47,095 nt of DNA from Sphingomonas sp. Ant H11 (GTDB taxonomy: Bacteria > Pseudomonadota > Alphaproteobacteria > Sphingomonadales > Sphingomonadaceae): contig NZ_JSBN01000032.1 of the NCBI RefSeq assembly GCF_000797515.1, positions 1-47,095 on the forward strand, read 5' to 3'. The translations under genes and the position numbers were made by a program. The notes beneath the pieces are model-generated. The model did no database searches and was not told the DNA's origin. It was given only the letters and a program-made list of their open reading frames with translations. This document shows, in pieces, positions 19,616 to 29,756 of the stretch. How positions within the stretch are numbered: the first letter of the stretch is position 1; each line of letters opens with the position of its first letter.

Positions 19616-21388
19616 TTAGTCCTTGCTCAGGCGCGCGCGGATCAGGCGCGGCGCGACCTCCAGATCGGCGGCGGCCTTGATCTCCTGGCGCAATTCGGCG
19701 CGCTTCTCGTGGATCGAGACGATCACCGGGCCGACCGCGACGCCGAGATCGGTCAGCACTGCCTCGGCCAATTGCAGCGAGCTTTCCAGCGTCTCGGGCA
19801 CTGCGTCGCTCGCGCCTGCTTTGTAAAGTTCGGCGGCATGGGCGGTGTCGCGGGCGCGCGCGATGATCGTCAGATCAGGCACCCACCCACGGACCCGCCG
19901 TGTGAGCGCAACGCTCAGCACCGGATCGTCCATCGTCAGGATCAGCGCGCGCGCGCGGCCGAGATTGAGCCGGTCGACCAGTTCCGGGCGCACGACATCG
20001 CCGAAAATCACCGGATAGCCATCGGCCCGCGCCGCCTTCACCGCATCGATATCGGCCTCCACCGCGACATAGGGCTGGCCGTGGACTTTCAGCATGTCGC
20101 ATACCATCCGCCCGACGCGACCGAAGCCAATCACAACGGTGCCGGGGCCTTCCTCCGGGATCGACGCCTCCGGTGAATCACCCTGGCGACGCTCGATCCG
20201 CTTGGCCGCGCGTTTGCCAAGCAAGGCGAGCAATGGCGTGATCGTCAGGCCGATCGCGGTGACGGTCTGCCAGAAGCTGGCGAGGCCGGGCGCGAGCAGT
20301 TGCGCCTGCCCCGCCGCCCCCAGCACGATCAGCGTCGTTTCGGACGGGCTGCCCATCAACATGCCGGTTTCCGCTGCCACCCCACCCCGGATGCCGGCCA
20401 GCCGCAGCAAACCGAAAGTGACCAGCGCCTTGATCGCGACGACGGCGATGATGGCGAGCAGATACGATCCCCAGTCGGCGACGATCGCGCCGAGATCGAC
20501 GCTCATGCCGACGGTGATGAGGAACACGCCGAGCGCCAGCCCCTTGAACGGCGCGGTCATCACTTCGACTTCGCTGTGGTAATTGGTTTCGGCGATCAGC
20601 AGCCCGGCGATCAACGCGCCGACGATCGGGGAGAGCCCGGCTGCCGTCGTCGCCAGGCTCGCGGCGATCACCACCAGCAACGACGCCGCGAGGAACAGTT
20701 CCGGGCTCTTGGTGCGCGCCGCCTGGGCGAACAATTTGGGCAGGAAGAAGCGCCCGCCGACGAACAGGATTGCGACCGTCAGGATCGCGCCGCCGCCAAC
20801 GCGCGCGAATCCCATCCATCCGCCCGCCGCCGCCATCGGCCCCAGCGCGCCCAGAATGAAGATGATCGGCACCAGCGCCAGATCCTCGAACAACAGCATG
20901 GCAAACGCCGTACGCCCGACAGGGCTCGACGTGCCCGCGATCGGGAGCACCAGTGCGGTGGACGAAAGCGCAAGCGCAATACCCAGCGCGAACGATCCGG
21001 TCCACGCCACGTCCGTCAACAGGTGCAAGCCGGTACCGAGTATCAGCCCCGATCCGATCAATTCCGCCGCACCGGTGCCGAAGACAAGTCGGCGCATCGA
21101 CCACAAGCGTTTGAACGACAACTCGAGCCCGATCGAAAACAGCAGCAGCACGATGCCGAATTCGGCAAAAGGCTCGATCGCGTGCGGATCGGAAATGGTG
21201 ATGTGGTAAAGCCAGGGATAGCTGGGGACGAGCGCGCCCAGCCCCGACGGGCCGACCAGTAATCCGACGAGAATGAAACCGATGACCGGGCTGATCTTGG
21301 CCCGCGCAAAAGCGGGGATAACGAGCCCGGCTGCCCCCAGGATTACAAGGGCGTCGCTGAAACCGGTGGAGTTTAGGGGAGATGCCAT
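19616..21388 (-). CDS. Kef-type K+/H+ antiporter (CPA2) with TrkA domains
   Basis: Inner-membrane monovalent cation:proton antiporter of 590 residues. The N-terminal CPA2 domain has about 12 helices, beginning LVILGAAGLVIPAFARAKIS and containing the GIVLLLFSIGLELSFKRL segment typical of Kef proteins. From about residue 415 a cytoplasmic RCK/TrkA-N Rossmann domain follows (GTVVIGFGRVGRMVCDML, with nucleotide motif GFGRVG and acidic VEAD), then a C-terminal tail with long helices. It is commonly named KefB/KefC, but glutathione gating cannot be inferred here. The ATG at 21388 has no strong ribosome binding site. Confidence 0.9.
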   Translation of the reverse strand: MASPLNSTGFSDALVILGAAGLVIPAFARAKISPVIGFILVGLLVGPSGLGALVPSYPWLYHITISDPHAIEPFAEFGIVLLLFSIGLELSFKRLWSMRRLVFGTGAAELIGSGLILGTGLHLLTDVAWTGSFALGIALALSSTALVLPIAGTSSPVGRTAFAMLLFEDLALVPIIFILGALGPMAAAGGWMGFARVGGGAILTVAILFVGGRFFLPKLFAQAARTKSPELFLAASLLVVIAASLATTAAGLSPIVGALIAGLLIAETNYHSEVEVMTAPFKGLALGVFLITVGMSVDLGAIVADWGSYLLAIIAVVAIKALVTFGLLRLAGIRGGVAAETGMLMGSPSETTLIVLGAAGQAQLLAPGLASFWQTVTAIGLTITPLLALLGKRAAKRIERRQGDSPEASIPEEGPGTVVIGFGRVGRMVCDMLKVHGQPYVAVEADIDAVKAARADGYPVIFGDVVRPELVDRLNLGRARALILTMDDPVLSVALTRRVRGWVPDLTIIARARDTAHAAELYKAGASDAVPETLESSLQLAEAVLTDLGVAVGPVIVSIHEKRAELRQEIKAAADLEVAPRLIRARLSKD

Positions 21389-21468
21389 TGCGCCACTGTA
21401 CGCAACACATTGGCGGCTTGTCAGCTTTTGACTGACAAAAAAGACCTTTAGTGGCCGAAAGACGGTTC

Positions 21469-21504
21469 GGCGGCCACGGGTCCGTATCGGACGCGGTGGC
21501 CGCC
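21469..21504 (-). terminator. hairpin terminator after icd
   Basis: Perfect 9-bp stem GGCGGCCAC / GTGGCCGCC with an 18-nt loop, 20 nt beyond the icd stop on the minus strand. Downstream on that strand lies a GAACCGTC stretch, not a T run. Confidence 0.55.
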
Positions 21505-21524
21505 AAGTAGATTTGGGAGGAGGG

Positions 21525-22745
21525 TTAGGCCGAAGCGCCCATCGCCTGTTCGAGATTGACGCGCACCTGCTCGAAGAACTGCTCGGTCGTCATCCACGGC
21601 TGATCGGGGCCGATCAGCAGCGCCAGATCCTTGGTCATGTGGCCGTTCTCGACGGTCTGGATGCAGACACGCTCGAGCGTCTCGGCGAATTGGGTCACCT
21701 CGGGGGTGCCGTCGAACTTGCCGCGATATTTCAGGCCGCCGGTCCAGGCGAAGATCGACGCGATCGGGTTGGTCGAAGTTGCCTTGCCTTGCTCGTGCTG
21801 GCGGAAGTGGCGCGTAACGGTGCCGTGGGCGGCCTCCGCCTCGACCGTCTTGCCATCGGGGGTGAGCAGCACCGAGGTCATCAGGCCGAGCGAGCCGAAG
21901 CCCTGTGCAACCTGGTCGGACTGCACGTCGCCATCATAATTCTTGCACGCCCAGACGAATTCGCCGTGCCACTTGAGCGCCGAGGCGACCATGTCGTCGA
22001 TCAGGCGATGTTCGTAGACGATCCCCGCTTCCTTGAACTTGTCCTTGAACTCGGTCTCGAACACTTCGGCGAACAGATCCTTGAAGCGGCCGTCATAGGC
22101 CTTGAGGATGGTGTTCTTGGTCGACAGGTACACCGGCCATTTCAGGTTCAGGCCGTAATGCATCGAGGCGCGCGCGAAATCGCGAATCGAATCGTCAAGA
22201 TTGTACATCGCCAGCGCGACGCCCGCCGACGGGAATTGGAACACTTCGCGGTCGATCACTTCGCCGTCATCCCCGTCGAACACCAGGCGCAGCTTGCCCG
22301 GGCCGGGAACGAGGAAGTCGGTCGCGCGATACTGATCGCCGAATGCGTGGCGGCCGACGACGATCGGGTGCGTCCAGCCTGGGATCAGGCGGGGCACGTT
22401 CTTGATCACGATCGGCTCGCGGAAGATGGTGCCGCCGAGAATGTTGCGGATTGTGCCGTTGGGCGACTTCCACATCTTCTTCAGGCCGAATTCCTCGACG
22501 CGGGCCTCGTCGGGGGTGATCGTCGCGCATTTCACGCCGACGCCGTATTTCTGGATCGCCTTTGCGCTATCGACCGTGATCTTGTCGTCGGTCGCATCGC
22601 GGCTCATCATGCCGAGGTCGTAATATTCCAGATCGATATCGAGATAGGGGAGAATGAGCCGTTCGCGGATCCACTGCCAGATGATCCGCGTCATCTCGTC
22701 GCCATCGATTTCCACGACGGGCGTCTTCACCTTGATCTTCGCCAT
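21525..22745 (-). CDS. icd: NADP-dependent isocitrate dehydrogenase
   Basis: Oxidatively decarboxylates isocitrate to 2-oxoglutarate in the TCA cycle. The 406-residue product is of the dimeric type shared with eukaryotic cytosolic/mitochondrial enzymes: [60 protein letters not shown] with substrate Ser/Asn and Arg, [20 protein letters not shown] with metal Asp, and [20 protein letters not shown]. The ATG at 22745 directly follows a GTG codon; AGGAAAG upstream favours 22745. Single gene, divergent from psd and followed by a hairpin. Confidence 0.97.
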   Translation of the reverse strand: MAKIKVKTPVVEIDGDEMTRIIWQWIRERLILPYLDIDLEYYDLGMMSRDATDDKITVDSAKAIQKYGVGVKCATITPDEARVEEFGLKKMWKSPNGTIRNILGGTIFREPIVIKNVPRLIPGWTHPIVVGRHAFGDQYRATDFLVPGPGKLRLVFDGDDGEVIDREVFQFPSAGVALAMYNLDDSIRDFARASMHYGLNLKWPVYLSTKNTILKAYDGRFKDLFAEVFETEFKDKFKEAGIVYEHRLIDDMVASALKWHGEFVWACKNYDGDVQSDQVAQGFGSLGLMTSVLLTPDGKTVEAEAAHGTVTRHFRQHEQGKATSTNPIASIFAWTGGLKYRGKFDGTPEVTQFAETLERVCIQTVENGHMTKDLALLIGPDQPWMTTEQFFEQVRVNLEQAMGASA

Positions 22746-22874
22746 CACGATCTTTCCTATGGGAGTTTCGAGGAGCGTCTAGGAGCATGGCGCGCGGCGA
22801 TCAACCCGGTGCGGAACGGCAGGAGCGCGGGATGATGATTGTGGCACGGGGGACGTGTGGGGTAGGGAAGGGGG

Positions 22875-23621
22875 ATGCTTCCTCCCGAAACACCAAATCC
22901 GTCCGCCGAAGCCGTGAAATGGCGCATCCCCGATCTGCACCCGGAAGGGCGCAAATATGTCGCCATCGCCGGGGTGATCGCGCTGGTCGCATTGGTCTGG
23001 TTCGGCTGGTTCGTGGCGTGGCCGTTGATCGGCATCACCTTATGGGTCGCCTTGTTCTTTCGCGATCCGGTACGCGTAACGCCGAGCGGCGAGGGGCTGA
23101 TCGTATCTCCTGCCGACGGGCTGATTTCGATGATTCAGCGCGTACCGGTGCCGCGCGAACTGGCCGGCCCGAATGGCCTGGGCGATGCGCCGCTGGTGCG
23201 CGTGTCGGTGTTCATGTCGGTGTTCGACGTCCATATCAACCGCACGCCGATCGCGGGAACGGTGAAGCAGGTTGTCTATATCTCGGGCAAGTTCGTGAAT
23301 GCCGAGCTCGACAAAGCAAGCGAGGACAATGAGCGTCAGCATATCGTCGTCGAAGGCCGACCGGCTGCGGATGGCACCGTGCGGCGCATTGGTTTTACGC
23401 AAATTGCTGGCCTGCTCGCGCGTCGGATCGTGCCGTTCGTCAAGCCGGGCGACATGGTCGCGGCGGGGCAGCGCATCGGTTTGATTCGCTTCGGCAGCCG
23501 GGTTGACGTCTATCTGCCCGATGATTGCGCGTGCCAGGTTGTGCTTGGCCAGCGGAGCGTAGCGGGCGAAACGATCCTTGGCCGCGTAGGCGGCACTATG
23601 GCGGCCGGGATCGCGCAGTGA
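22875..23621 (+). CDS. psd: Phosphatidylserine decarboxylase proenzyme
   Basis: Decarboxylates phosphatidylserine to phosphatidylethanolamine. The 248-residue protein is the short form of the family: two hydrophobic segments ([20 protein letters not shown] and [12 protein letters not shown]), the FFRDPVR and SPADGLIS motifs, [15 protein letters not shown], and near the end [11 protein letters not shown], whose Gly207-Ser208 is the expected self-cleavage site forming the pyruvoyl group. GGAAGGGGG precedes the ATG. The next gene encodes the preceding enzyme of the pathway, so the two make phosphatidylethanolamine together. Confidence 0.96.
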   Translation: MLPPETPNPSAEAVKWRIPDLHPEGRKYVAIAGVIALVALVWFGWFVAWPLIGITLWVALFFRDPVRVTPSGEGLIVSPADGLISMIQRVPVPRELAGPNGLGDAPLVRVSVFMSVFDVHINRTPIAGTVKQVVYISGKFVNAELDKASEDNERQHIVVEGRPAADGTVRRIGFTQIAGLLARRIVPFVKPGDMVAAGQRIGLIRFGSRVDVYLPDDCACQVVLGQRSVAGETILGRVGGTMAAGIAQ

Positions 23622-23640
23622 TGCGACGGATTGTCATCGC

Positions 23641-24455
23641 ATGAGGTCTCCGTATCGGCGCGGCGCGGCACGGGGGCTGCCACTGCGCGCGGTTGCGCCC
23701 AACGCCGTTACCGCGCTTGCTTTGTGTTCCGGCCTGACCGCATTCGCTTCGCGATTGCCGGTCAGTGGGAAACCGCAGTCGTGATGGTGATGATCGCCAG
23801 CGTGCTCGACGGGATCGACGGGCGGATCGCGCGCATGGTGCGCGGCGAGAGCCGCTTTGGGGCCGAGCTCGATTCGCTGTCGGATGCCATTTCGTTCGGC
23901 GTATCGCCCGCGCTGATCCTCTATTTGTGGTCGCTGAAGGATCTGCCCCGCGTCGGCTGGCTGTGCGCGCTGGTGTTCGCGGTGTTCTGCGCGCTGCGTC
24001 TCGCCCGGTTCAACGCAGCGATCGACGTGGTGGAGCAACCGCATAAATCCGCAGGTTTTTTGACTGGCGCGCCCTCTCCGGTCGGTGCCGGGCTGGCGAT
24101 GCTACCCCTTTATTTGTGGTTCTGGACCGGTCTCGACTGGTGGCGTTCGCCGCTGATCGTAGCGCCCTGGGTCGCGCTGATGGCAGCGTTGATGGTGTCG
24201 AGCGTCGCGACCTTCAGTTGGTCTTCGCTGCGTTTGCGCAACAATATCCGCTTCGAAGCAATTGCGGTGGTGGTTCTACTGGGGGCAGCGCTCATCTCCG
24301 CTCCCTGGCACACGCTCAGCTTCCTGTGCGTCGCATATCTCGCGACATTGCCGTTCAGCATCGTCGCCTATGCCCGGGTCAAGCGGCTGCGCGCAGCGGC
24401 GTCCGTGCCAGCGCTGGGGCGGTCGTCCCCCGCACCCGCAGACGCGGCTCCCTGA
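23641..24455 (+). CDS. pssA: CDP-diacylglycerol--serine O-phosphatidyltransferase (frameshifted)
   Basis: Makes phosphatidylserine from CDP-diacylglycerol and serine. The ATG at 23641 gives LPLRAVAPNAVTALALCSGL, the usual N-terminus. A missing base at 23740-23741 (GACCG-CATT for GACCGGCATT) then shifts the frame; beyond it the protein reads IRFAIAGQWETAVVMVMIAS and the complete CDP-alcohol phosphotransferase signature DGIDGRIARM, G, D, D in DGRIAR-x8-G-x3-D-x3-D, followed by several transmembrane helices. Repaired length about 271 residues. It follows psd by 19 nt, the usual pair. An open frame from 23631 exists, but its first 40 residues look random. Confidence 0.94.
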
Positions 24456-24606
24456 CCGTTACCTGCGTTTGGAGAGCAGCGAGAGGGTCGGCTCCATCGC
24501 GCAAGATCGCGACGATCCGCGGCAGCGCAGGTGCCAGGGTCAGGTAGAAAACAGCAAGGCTCGCGGCGAAGGCACTCGCGAACACCAGAAAACTCACAAC
24601 GGCCAT
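24379..24606 (-). CDS. small membrane protein (75 aa), tail overlaps pssA
   Basis: A 75-residue protein with an N-terminal helix (VVSFLVFASAFAASLAVFYL, residues 3-22) and a basic cytoplasmic tail with VREPRLRVRGTTAPA. AAGGAG lies 8 nt before the ATG, a very good ribosome binding site, and the composition (hydrophobic segment, then IVAILRDGADPLAALQTQV) is protein-like. The last 77 nt overlap the end of pssA in antisense. I know no family or function. Confidence 0.68.
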   Translation of the reverse strand: MAVVSFLVFASAFAASLAVFYLTLAPALPRIVAILRDGADPLAALQTQVTVREPRLRVRGTTAPALARTPLRAAA

Positions 24607-24783
24607 CGTTCAACTCCTTCATTCACGGTGAAGAGTCACAAAGTCGCAACATTCACGGGCCGTGTTCCGTTCCACGTTCCGCTCTGAGACCCGTTATGTT
24701 CTCATTGCGTTCCGTCGTCAAGCGCATTGCCGGACTTGATTTGCCGGAGCGTCTCGGATAAAGGGCGCGCCTTCACACCGCAT

Positions 24784-24841
24784 GGGAAGCACACATCACC
24801 GGTGTCCGAGCAGGTTCGCCTGTCCGGATTACTCGCTTCCC
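24784..24841 (+). promoter_or_regulatory. structured leader RNA upstream of rpsB
   Basis: The sequence just before the rpsB ribosome binding site can fold into an outer stem GGGAAGC (24784-24790) / GCTTCCC (24835-24841) enclosing a hairpin with CAGG-TTCG-CCTG (24811-24822), a UUCG tetraloop, extended by TCCG / CGGA. Ribosomal protein S2 genes are often autoregulated through leader structures, so this may be such an element. No known S2-leader family was matched. Confidence 0.42.
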
Positions 24842-24869
24842 AGAGGATCAACCGGAAAGGAACTACCTT

Positions 24870-25711
24870 ATGGCGGCACCTGTCGTCTCCATGCAGCAAT
24901 TGCTCGAAACGGGCGCGCATTTCGGCCACCAGACGCACCGCTGGAATCCGAAGATGAAGCCCTACATCTTTGGCGACCGCAACGGCGTCCACATTCTCGA
25001 TCTCTCGCAGACCGTTCCGCTGTTCGCGCGCGCGCTCGAATTCGTCGCAGCGTCGACCGCCGCTGGCGGCAAGGTGCTGTTCGTCGGCACCAAGCGCCAG
25101 GCGCAGGAGCCCGTTGCAGAAGCAGCCCGTCGTTCGGGCCAGCATTTCGTCAACCATCGTTGGCTGGGCGGCATGCTCACCAACTGGAAGACCATTTCGG
25201 GTTCGATCAAGCGCCTCAAGACGCTGGAAGAGCAGCTTTCGGGCGACACGCACGGCCTGACCAAGAAGGAAGTGCTGCAGCTTACCCGTGAGAAGGACAA
25301 GCTCGAGCTGTCGCTCGGCGGCATCCGCGACATGGGCGGCATTCCCGACGTGATGTTCGTGATCGACGCCAACAAGGAAGAGCTGGCGATCAAGGAAGCC
25401 AACACGCTGGGGATCCCGGTCGTCGCGATCCTCGATTCGAACGTTTCGCCCGACGGCATCGCCTTCCCGGTTCCGGCCAATGACGACGCCAGCCGCGCCA
25501 TCCGCCTGTATTGCGAAGCGATTGCGATCGCCGCGACCCGCGGTGGCCATGAGCAGCTGTCGCGTCGCCAGGACATCGGTTCGATGGAAGCTCCGCCCGC
25601 CGAGGAAGCGCTGAGCGTTGCTCCGGCTGCGGCCGCCGACATTACGCCGGCAACGACGCGGCTCTGCAGGCCGAGCTGGCTGCGGAAACCGAGCGCCAGA
25701 TCGACGCGTAA
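24870..25711 (+). CDS. rpsB: Small subunit ribosomal protein uS2 (3' frameshift)
   Basis: 30S ribosomal protein S2. Family landmarks: [20 protein letters not shown] at the start, [48 protein letters not shown] and [20 protein letters not shown], and the [13 protein letters not shown] end of the core. Near 25640 the frame shifts: the open frame runs on to 25742 with a basic, non-family tail, whereas restoring one base gives [20 protein letters not shown] and a stop at 25711, the acidic/alanine end expected. AAAGGAA precedes the ATG. First gene of the rpsB-tsf pair. Confidence 0.96.
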
Positions 25712-25796
25712 GCGTCGCAGAACTGACATACGGACGGGGTAGGGCGCGGCTCTATCCCGTCCAAAACCATATTCTACTGAGATAAGGACCAACGAC

Positions 25797-26732
25797 ATGG
25801 CCGAGATCACGGCAGCTGCGGTAAAGGACCTGCGCGAAAAGAGCGGCGCGGGCATGATGGATTGCAAGAAGGCGCTGACCGAAGCCAATGGCGACATGAC
25901 GGTGGCGATGGACTGGCTGCGCGCCAAGGGCCTCGCCGCGGCCGCCAAGAAGTCCAGCCGCACTGCGGCCGAGGGCCTGATCGGCGTCGAAGTATCGGGC
26001 ACCAAGGGTGCTGCGGTCGAAGTGAACTCGGAGACGGATTTCGTCGCCAAGAACGAGCAGTTCCAGACCTTCGTTCGCGACGTGACTTCGGTCGCGCTCG
26101 AACTGGGTGACGATATCGCGACGATCAAGGCCGCCCCGCTGGGTGCCAAGACGGTCGAGGAAATCCTGACCAACAACATCGCCACGATCGGCGAGAACCA
26201 GAACCTGCGTCGCGCCAAGCGCCTCGAAGTGTCGGCTGGCGCGGTTGTTCCCTACATCCACAACGCAGCGGCCCCCGGCCTCGGCAAGATCGGCGTGCTC
26301 GTCGCGCTGGAGAGCGAAGCGGGCAAGGATGTGCTCGAGCCGCTCGGCAAGCAGATCGCCATGCACATCGCAGCAGCCTTCCCGCTGGCGCTGAACGAAG
26401 ATGGCCTCGACCCCGAGATCGTCGAGCGTGAGCGCGCGATCGCGACCGAAAAGGCAGCGGAAAGCGGCAAGCCCGCCGACATCGTCGCCAAGATGGTCGA
26501 GGGTGCGATCGCCAAGTATCGCAAGGAAAACGCGCTCGTCAGCCAGCTGCTGGTGATGGACGGCAAGACCAAGATCTCGGACGTCGTTGCCAATGCCGCC
26601 AAGGCAGCCGGCACCGCGATCGTGCTCAAGGACTATGTCCGCTTCCAGCTCGGCGAAGGCATCGAGAAGGAAACGAGCGATTTCGCGGCGGAAGTCGCGG
26701 CCGCTTCGGGTGTGCCGCAGGCGACTGCATAA
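25797..26732 (+). CDS. tsf: Elongation factor Ts
   Basis: Nucleotide exchange factor for EF-Tu. The 311-residue protein has an N-terminal UBA-like domain with [20 protein letters not shown], the [14 protein letters not shown] motif of the core that meets EF-Tu, and long dimerisation-domain helices. AAGGACC precedes the ATG. It lies 85 nt after the repaired rpsB, the standard rpsB-tsf arrangement, and is followed by a hairpin terminator. Confidence 0.97.
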   Translation: MAEITAAAVKDLREKSGAGMMDCKKALTEANGDMTVAMDWLRAKGLAAAAKKSSRTAAEGLIGVEVSGTKGAAVEVNSETDFVAKNEQFQTFVRDVTSVALELGDDIATIKAAPLGAKTVEEILTNNIATIGENQNLRRAKRLEVSAGAVVPYIHNAAAPGLGKIGVLVALESEAGKDVLEPLGKQIAMHIAAAFPLALNEDGLDPEIVERERAIATEKAAESGKPADIVAKMVEGAIAKYRKENALVSQLLVMDGKTKISDVVANAAKAAGTAIVLKDYVRFQLGEGIEKETSDFAAEVAAASGVPQATA

Positions 26733-26767
26733 CACTCGGCCCCGCTCGCGCGCGAGGCCGCAAATGC

Positions 26768-26800
26768 CGAAGGGCCGTGCCGGTGAGGTGCGGCCCTTCG
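26768..26800 (+). terminator. hairpin terminator after tsf
   Basis: Perfect 10-bp stem CGAAGGGCCG / CGGCCCTTCG with a 13-nt loop, 36 nt after tsf and followed by TGTATT. Separates rpsB-tsf from pyrH. Confidence 0.65.
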
Positions 26801-26908
26801 TGTATTCGATCTGCACGGTTTCCGCGCTTCCAATCGCAGTGCGTGCCCGATAAGGTCCGCGCCGCACCGCCCCCAGGGCGATCATGACCCTTTGCAGTCT
26901 GGAATGCC

Positions 26909-27637
26909 GTGACCACCCCGCACTTTAAACGTATTTTGCTGAAATTGTCGGGCGAGGTCCTGATGGGGGCCGGTGGCCTTTCGATCGACCCTGACGTCAT
27001 TGCCCGTGTGGCCGCCGAAATCGCCGATGTGAAGCACCAGGGGTATGAACTCTGCGTCGTCGTCGGCGGGGGTAACATCTTCCGGGGTATTTCCGGCGCG
27101 GCGCGCGGCATGGACCGCGCCACCGGCGATTATATGGGGATGCTGGCGACCGTGATGAACGCGCTCGCCGTGCAGAACGCGCTGGAAAAGATCGGCGTCG
27201 AGACGCGCGTGCAATCGGCGATCCCCATGGCGTCGGTGTGTGAACCCTTCATCCGCCGCCGCGCCGAGCGCCATCTCGAAAAGGGTCGGATCGTGATTTT
27301 TGCAGCGGGCGTCGGCAGCCCGTTCTTCACCACCGATAGCGGGGCCGCGTTGCGCGCCGCCGAGATGAAGTGCGACGCCCTGTTCAAGGGCACGTCGGTC
27401 GACGGCGTCTATGATGCCGACCCGAAATTGGTCCCGACCGCCAAGCGTTTTGAAACCGTGAGTTACGGCACTGTGCTCGCGCAGGATCTCAAGGTGATGG
27501 ACGCGAGCGCGATCGCGCTTTGCCGCGACAACAAAATCCCGATCGTCGTCTTCAACATCCGTCAGCCCGGCAATCTTGCTGCGGTTCTGCGCGGTGAAGG
27601 CGTGTCGACGGTCGTTCAAACCACAGCAGGAGATTAA
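26909..27637 (+). CDS. pyrH: UMP kinase
   Basis: Phosphorylates UMP to UDP for pyrimidine nucleotide synthesis. The 242-residue amino-acid-kinase fold protein has [33 protein letters not shown], the [20 protein letters not shown] segment and [23 protein letters not shown] start at 26909, with CTGGA upstream. The stop lies 3 nt before frr and this pair is nearly universal. The following co-directional genes form one long envelope cluster. Confidence 0.97.
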   Translation: MTTPHFKRILLKLSGEVLMGAGGLSIDPDVIARVAAEIADVKHQGYELCVVVGGGNIFRGISGAARGMDRATGDYMGMLATVMNALAVQNALEKIGVETRVQSAIPMASVCEPFIRRRAERHLEKGRIVIFAAGVGSPFFTTDSGAALRAAEMKCDALFKGTSVDGVYDADPKLVPTAKRFETVSYGTVLAQDLKVMDASAIALCRDNKIPIVVFNIRQPGNLAAVLRGEGVSTVVQTTAGD

Positions 27638-27640
27638 GTC

Positions 27641-28198
27641 ATGGCCGCTTATGACAAGGCCGATCTCGAACGCCGCATGGCGGGCAGTGTCGAATCGTTG
27701 AAGGGCGATCTCGCCGGTCTGCGCACCGGACGCGCATCGACCTCGCTGCTCGATCCCGTCACCGTCGAGGTCTACGGCGCGCAAATGCCGCTCAATCAGG
27801 TGGCGACCGTGTCGGCACCCGAGCCGCGGATGCTGTCGGTACAGGTGTGGGACAAGTCCAATGTCGGCCCGTGCGACAAGGCGATTCGCTCGGCCGGGCT
27901 CGGGCTCAACCCGATCGTCGATGGCACCACCCTGCGCTTGCCGATTCCCGATCTGACCGAGGAGCGCCGCAAGGAGTTGGCCAAGCTCGCGGGTAAATAT
28001 GCCGAGGATGCGCGCATCGCCGCGCGCAATGTGCGTCGTGACGGCATGGATTCGCTCAAGGTCGATGAAAAGAAGGGCCTGTTCGGCGAGGACGAGCGCA
28101 AGAAGCTCGAAACCGAAGTGCAGAAGCTGACCGACAAGACGATTGGCGAAATCGATGCGGCGGCGAGCGCCAAGGAAAAGGAAATTTTGGGCAAGTGA
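27641..28198 (+). CDS. frr: Ribosome recycling factor
   Basis: Splits post-termination ribosomes with EF-G. The 185-residue protein shows the two-domain family pattern: [80 protein letters not shown], then long helices to [16 protein letters not shown] precedes the ATG. Its TGA stop overlaps the GTG of uppS. Confidence 0.98.
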   Translation: MAAYDKADLERRMAGSVESLKGDLAGLRTGRASTSLLDPVTVEVYGAQMPLNQVATVSAPEPRMLSVQVWDKSNVGPCDKAIRSAGLGLNPIVDGTTLRLPIPDLTEERRKELAKLAGKYAEDARIAARNVRRDGMDSLKVDEKKGLFGEDERKKLETEVQKLTDKTIGEIDAAASAKEKEILGK

Positions 28199-28944
28199 GG
28201 CCATTTGCCGCCTCTGCTCCCGAGTTGGTGACCGGCAAGGGCGCGGGGGTGTTGCCGCGCCATGTCGCGATCATCATGGATGGCAATGGGCGCTGGGCCA
28301 AGAAACGCCATTTGCCGCGGGTCGCTGGCCATCGGCAAGGCGTCGAAGCGGTGCGTCGTATCTCGCGTGCTGCGCGCGCGATGGGGATTGAGGCGCTGAC
28401 GCTCTATGCCTTTTCGAGCGAGAACTGGCGACGCCCGGAGAGCGAAGTCAGTGACCTGATGGGGTTGCTGCGGCTGTTCATCCGCAATGACCTTGATGAG
28501 ATGGTGCGCGACAATGTGCAACTGCGGGTGATTGGCGATTATCGCCGGTTCACCCCCGATCTGGTCGAACTGATCGACACCGCAGTCGCGCGTACCGCAG
28601 TCAACACCGGGCCGATCCTGGTGATCGCGCTCAATTACGGCGCGCAAGCGGAGATTGCGGCGGCCGCGCGGCGGCTTGCGGAACGCGCGCAAGCAGGCAC
28701 GCTCGATCCGACGACGATCGACGAAGCCGTGTTCGAGGACGAGCTCGACACGCGCGACCTGCCGCCGCTGGATCTGTTGATTCGCACCTCCGGTGAGGTC
28801 CGTTTGTCCAACTTCCTGTTGTGGCAAGCGGCCTATGCCGAATTGCTGTTCGTCGATACGCTGTGGCCCGATTTTGACGCAGATACGCTGGCTGCTGCGG
28901 TCGAAACCTTCGGACAGCGGCAGCGTCGGTTCGGGGGCCTGTGA
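28195..28944 (+). CDS. uppS: Isoprenyl transferase (undecaprenyl diphosphate synthase)
   Basis: cis-prenyltransferase that builds the C55 carrier lipid for peptidoglycan and other envelope polymers. The 249-residue protein has [20 protein letters not shown] with catalytic Asp29, [36 protein letters not shown], and near the end [20 protein letters not shown] and LWPDFD. The GTG start forms a GTGA overlap with frr, indicating coupled translation. Confidence 0.96.
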   Translation: MRPFAASAPELVTGKGAGVLPRHVAIIMDGNGRWAKKRHLPRVAGHRQGVEAVRRISRAARAMGIEALTLYAFSSENWRRPESEVSDLMGLLRLFIRNDLDEMVRDNVQLRVIGDYRRFTPDLVELIDTAVARTAVNTGPILVIALNYGAQAEIAAAARRLAERAQAGTLDPTTIDEAVFEDELDTRDLPPLDLLIRTSGEVRLSNFLLWQAAYAELLFVDTLWPDFDADTLAAAVETFGQRQRRFGGL

Positions 28945-29756
28945 CGCCACCTCCCGTGACGCCGCTTGCCGAGCCGCGTGGCCCGTCCAATCTGACGCTG
29001 CGCATCATCGTCGGGATCGCGCTGGTCGCGGTCGCATTGACCGGCGTTGTATTGGGCGGGATCGCATTCTGGCTACTTTGCGTGGTGCTCGGCATCGTCA
29101 TGATGGGGGAATGGGCGGGACTGCAGTCCGCGCCGAACGAGACCAAGCGGCTTGCGCAATATGCGTTGTCGGTGCCGCTTGCGATTATGGCCCCCGTAAT
29201 TGGTGCGGGAGCGGGGTTTCTCACGCTCGGCTTGCTAATCGGCGCGGGCTTCTTCGTGGTGATCGTGACCGGGCGGCGCGGGCTGGCGCAGGGCATCTTC
29301 TATGTCGGGCTGCCGATCATGGCCTTGCTGGTGATCCGGCGGCAAGATGAGGGTATTCTCTTTACGCTGTGGGCGCTGGCGTTGGTGTGGGCATGCGACA
29401 TCGGTGCCTATGCGGCGGGTCGCGTTATAGGCGGGGCGAAGATTGCGCCGGCCATCAGCCCGAACAAGACCTGGGCCGGGCTGGGCGGTGGCGTTTTGGC
29501 GGCGGGCCTGTTCGCCGCGTTCCTGCATTATCGCTATGGCTTGCCGGTGCGCATGACGCTGGCGACGCCGGTGCTGGCAGTGTTGGCGCAGGCCGGGGAC
29601 TTTTACGAAAGCTGGCTGAAGCGGCGGGCAGGGGTGAAGGATAGCGGCTCGCTGCTGCCCGGGCATGGCGGGGTGTTGGACCGCCTTGACGGGCTGGTGC
29701 CGGTCGCGCCGGTCGCTGCGTTGCTGGTGCTGTTACCGAAGGTATATTGGTGGTGA
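28941..29756 (+). CDS. cdsA: Phosphatidate cytidylyltransferase
   Basis: Makes CDP-diacylglycerol, the precursor used by PssA and PgsA, both encoded in this window. The 271-residue protein has many hydrophobic helices and the C-terminal family signature: ISPNKTWAGLGGGVLAA, then KRRAGVKDSGSLLPGHGGVL and DRLDGLVP, which bind metal and CTP. GTG start, again a GTGA overlap with the gene before. Confidence 0.95.
   Translation: MTPPPVTPLAEPRGPSNLTLRIIVGIALVAVALTGVVLGGIAFWLLCVVLGIVMMGEWAGLQSAPNETKRLAQYALSVPLAIMAPVIGAGAGFLTLGLLIGAGFFVVIVTGRRGLAQGIFYVGLPIMALLVIRRQDEGILFTLWALALVWACDIGAYAAGRVIGGAKIAPAISPNKTWAGLGGGVLAAGLFAAFLHYRYGLPVRMTLATPVLAVLAQAGDFYESWLKRRAGVKDSGSLLPGHGGVLDRLDGLVPVAPVAALLVLLPKVYWW

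Noticed and set aside
25712..25742. Basic C-terminal extension of ribosomal protein S2.
   Set aside because: It arises only after the frameshift near 25640; the alternative frame gives the expected acidic/alanine end and a stop at 25711.
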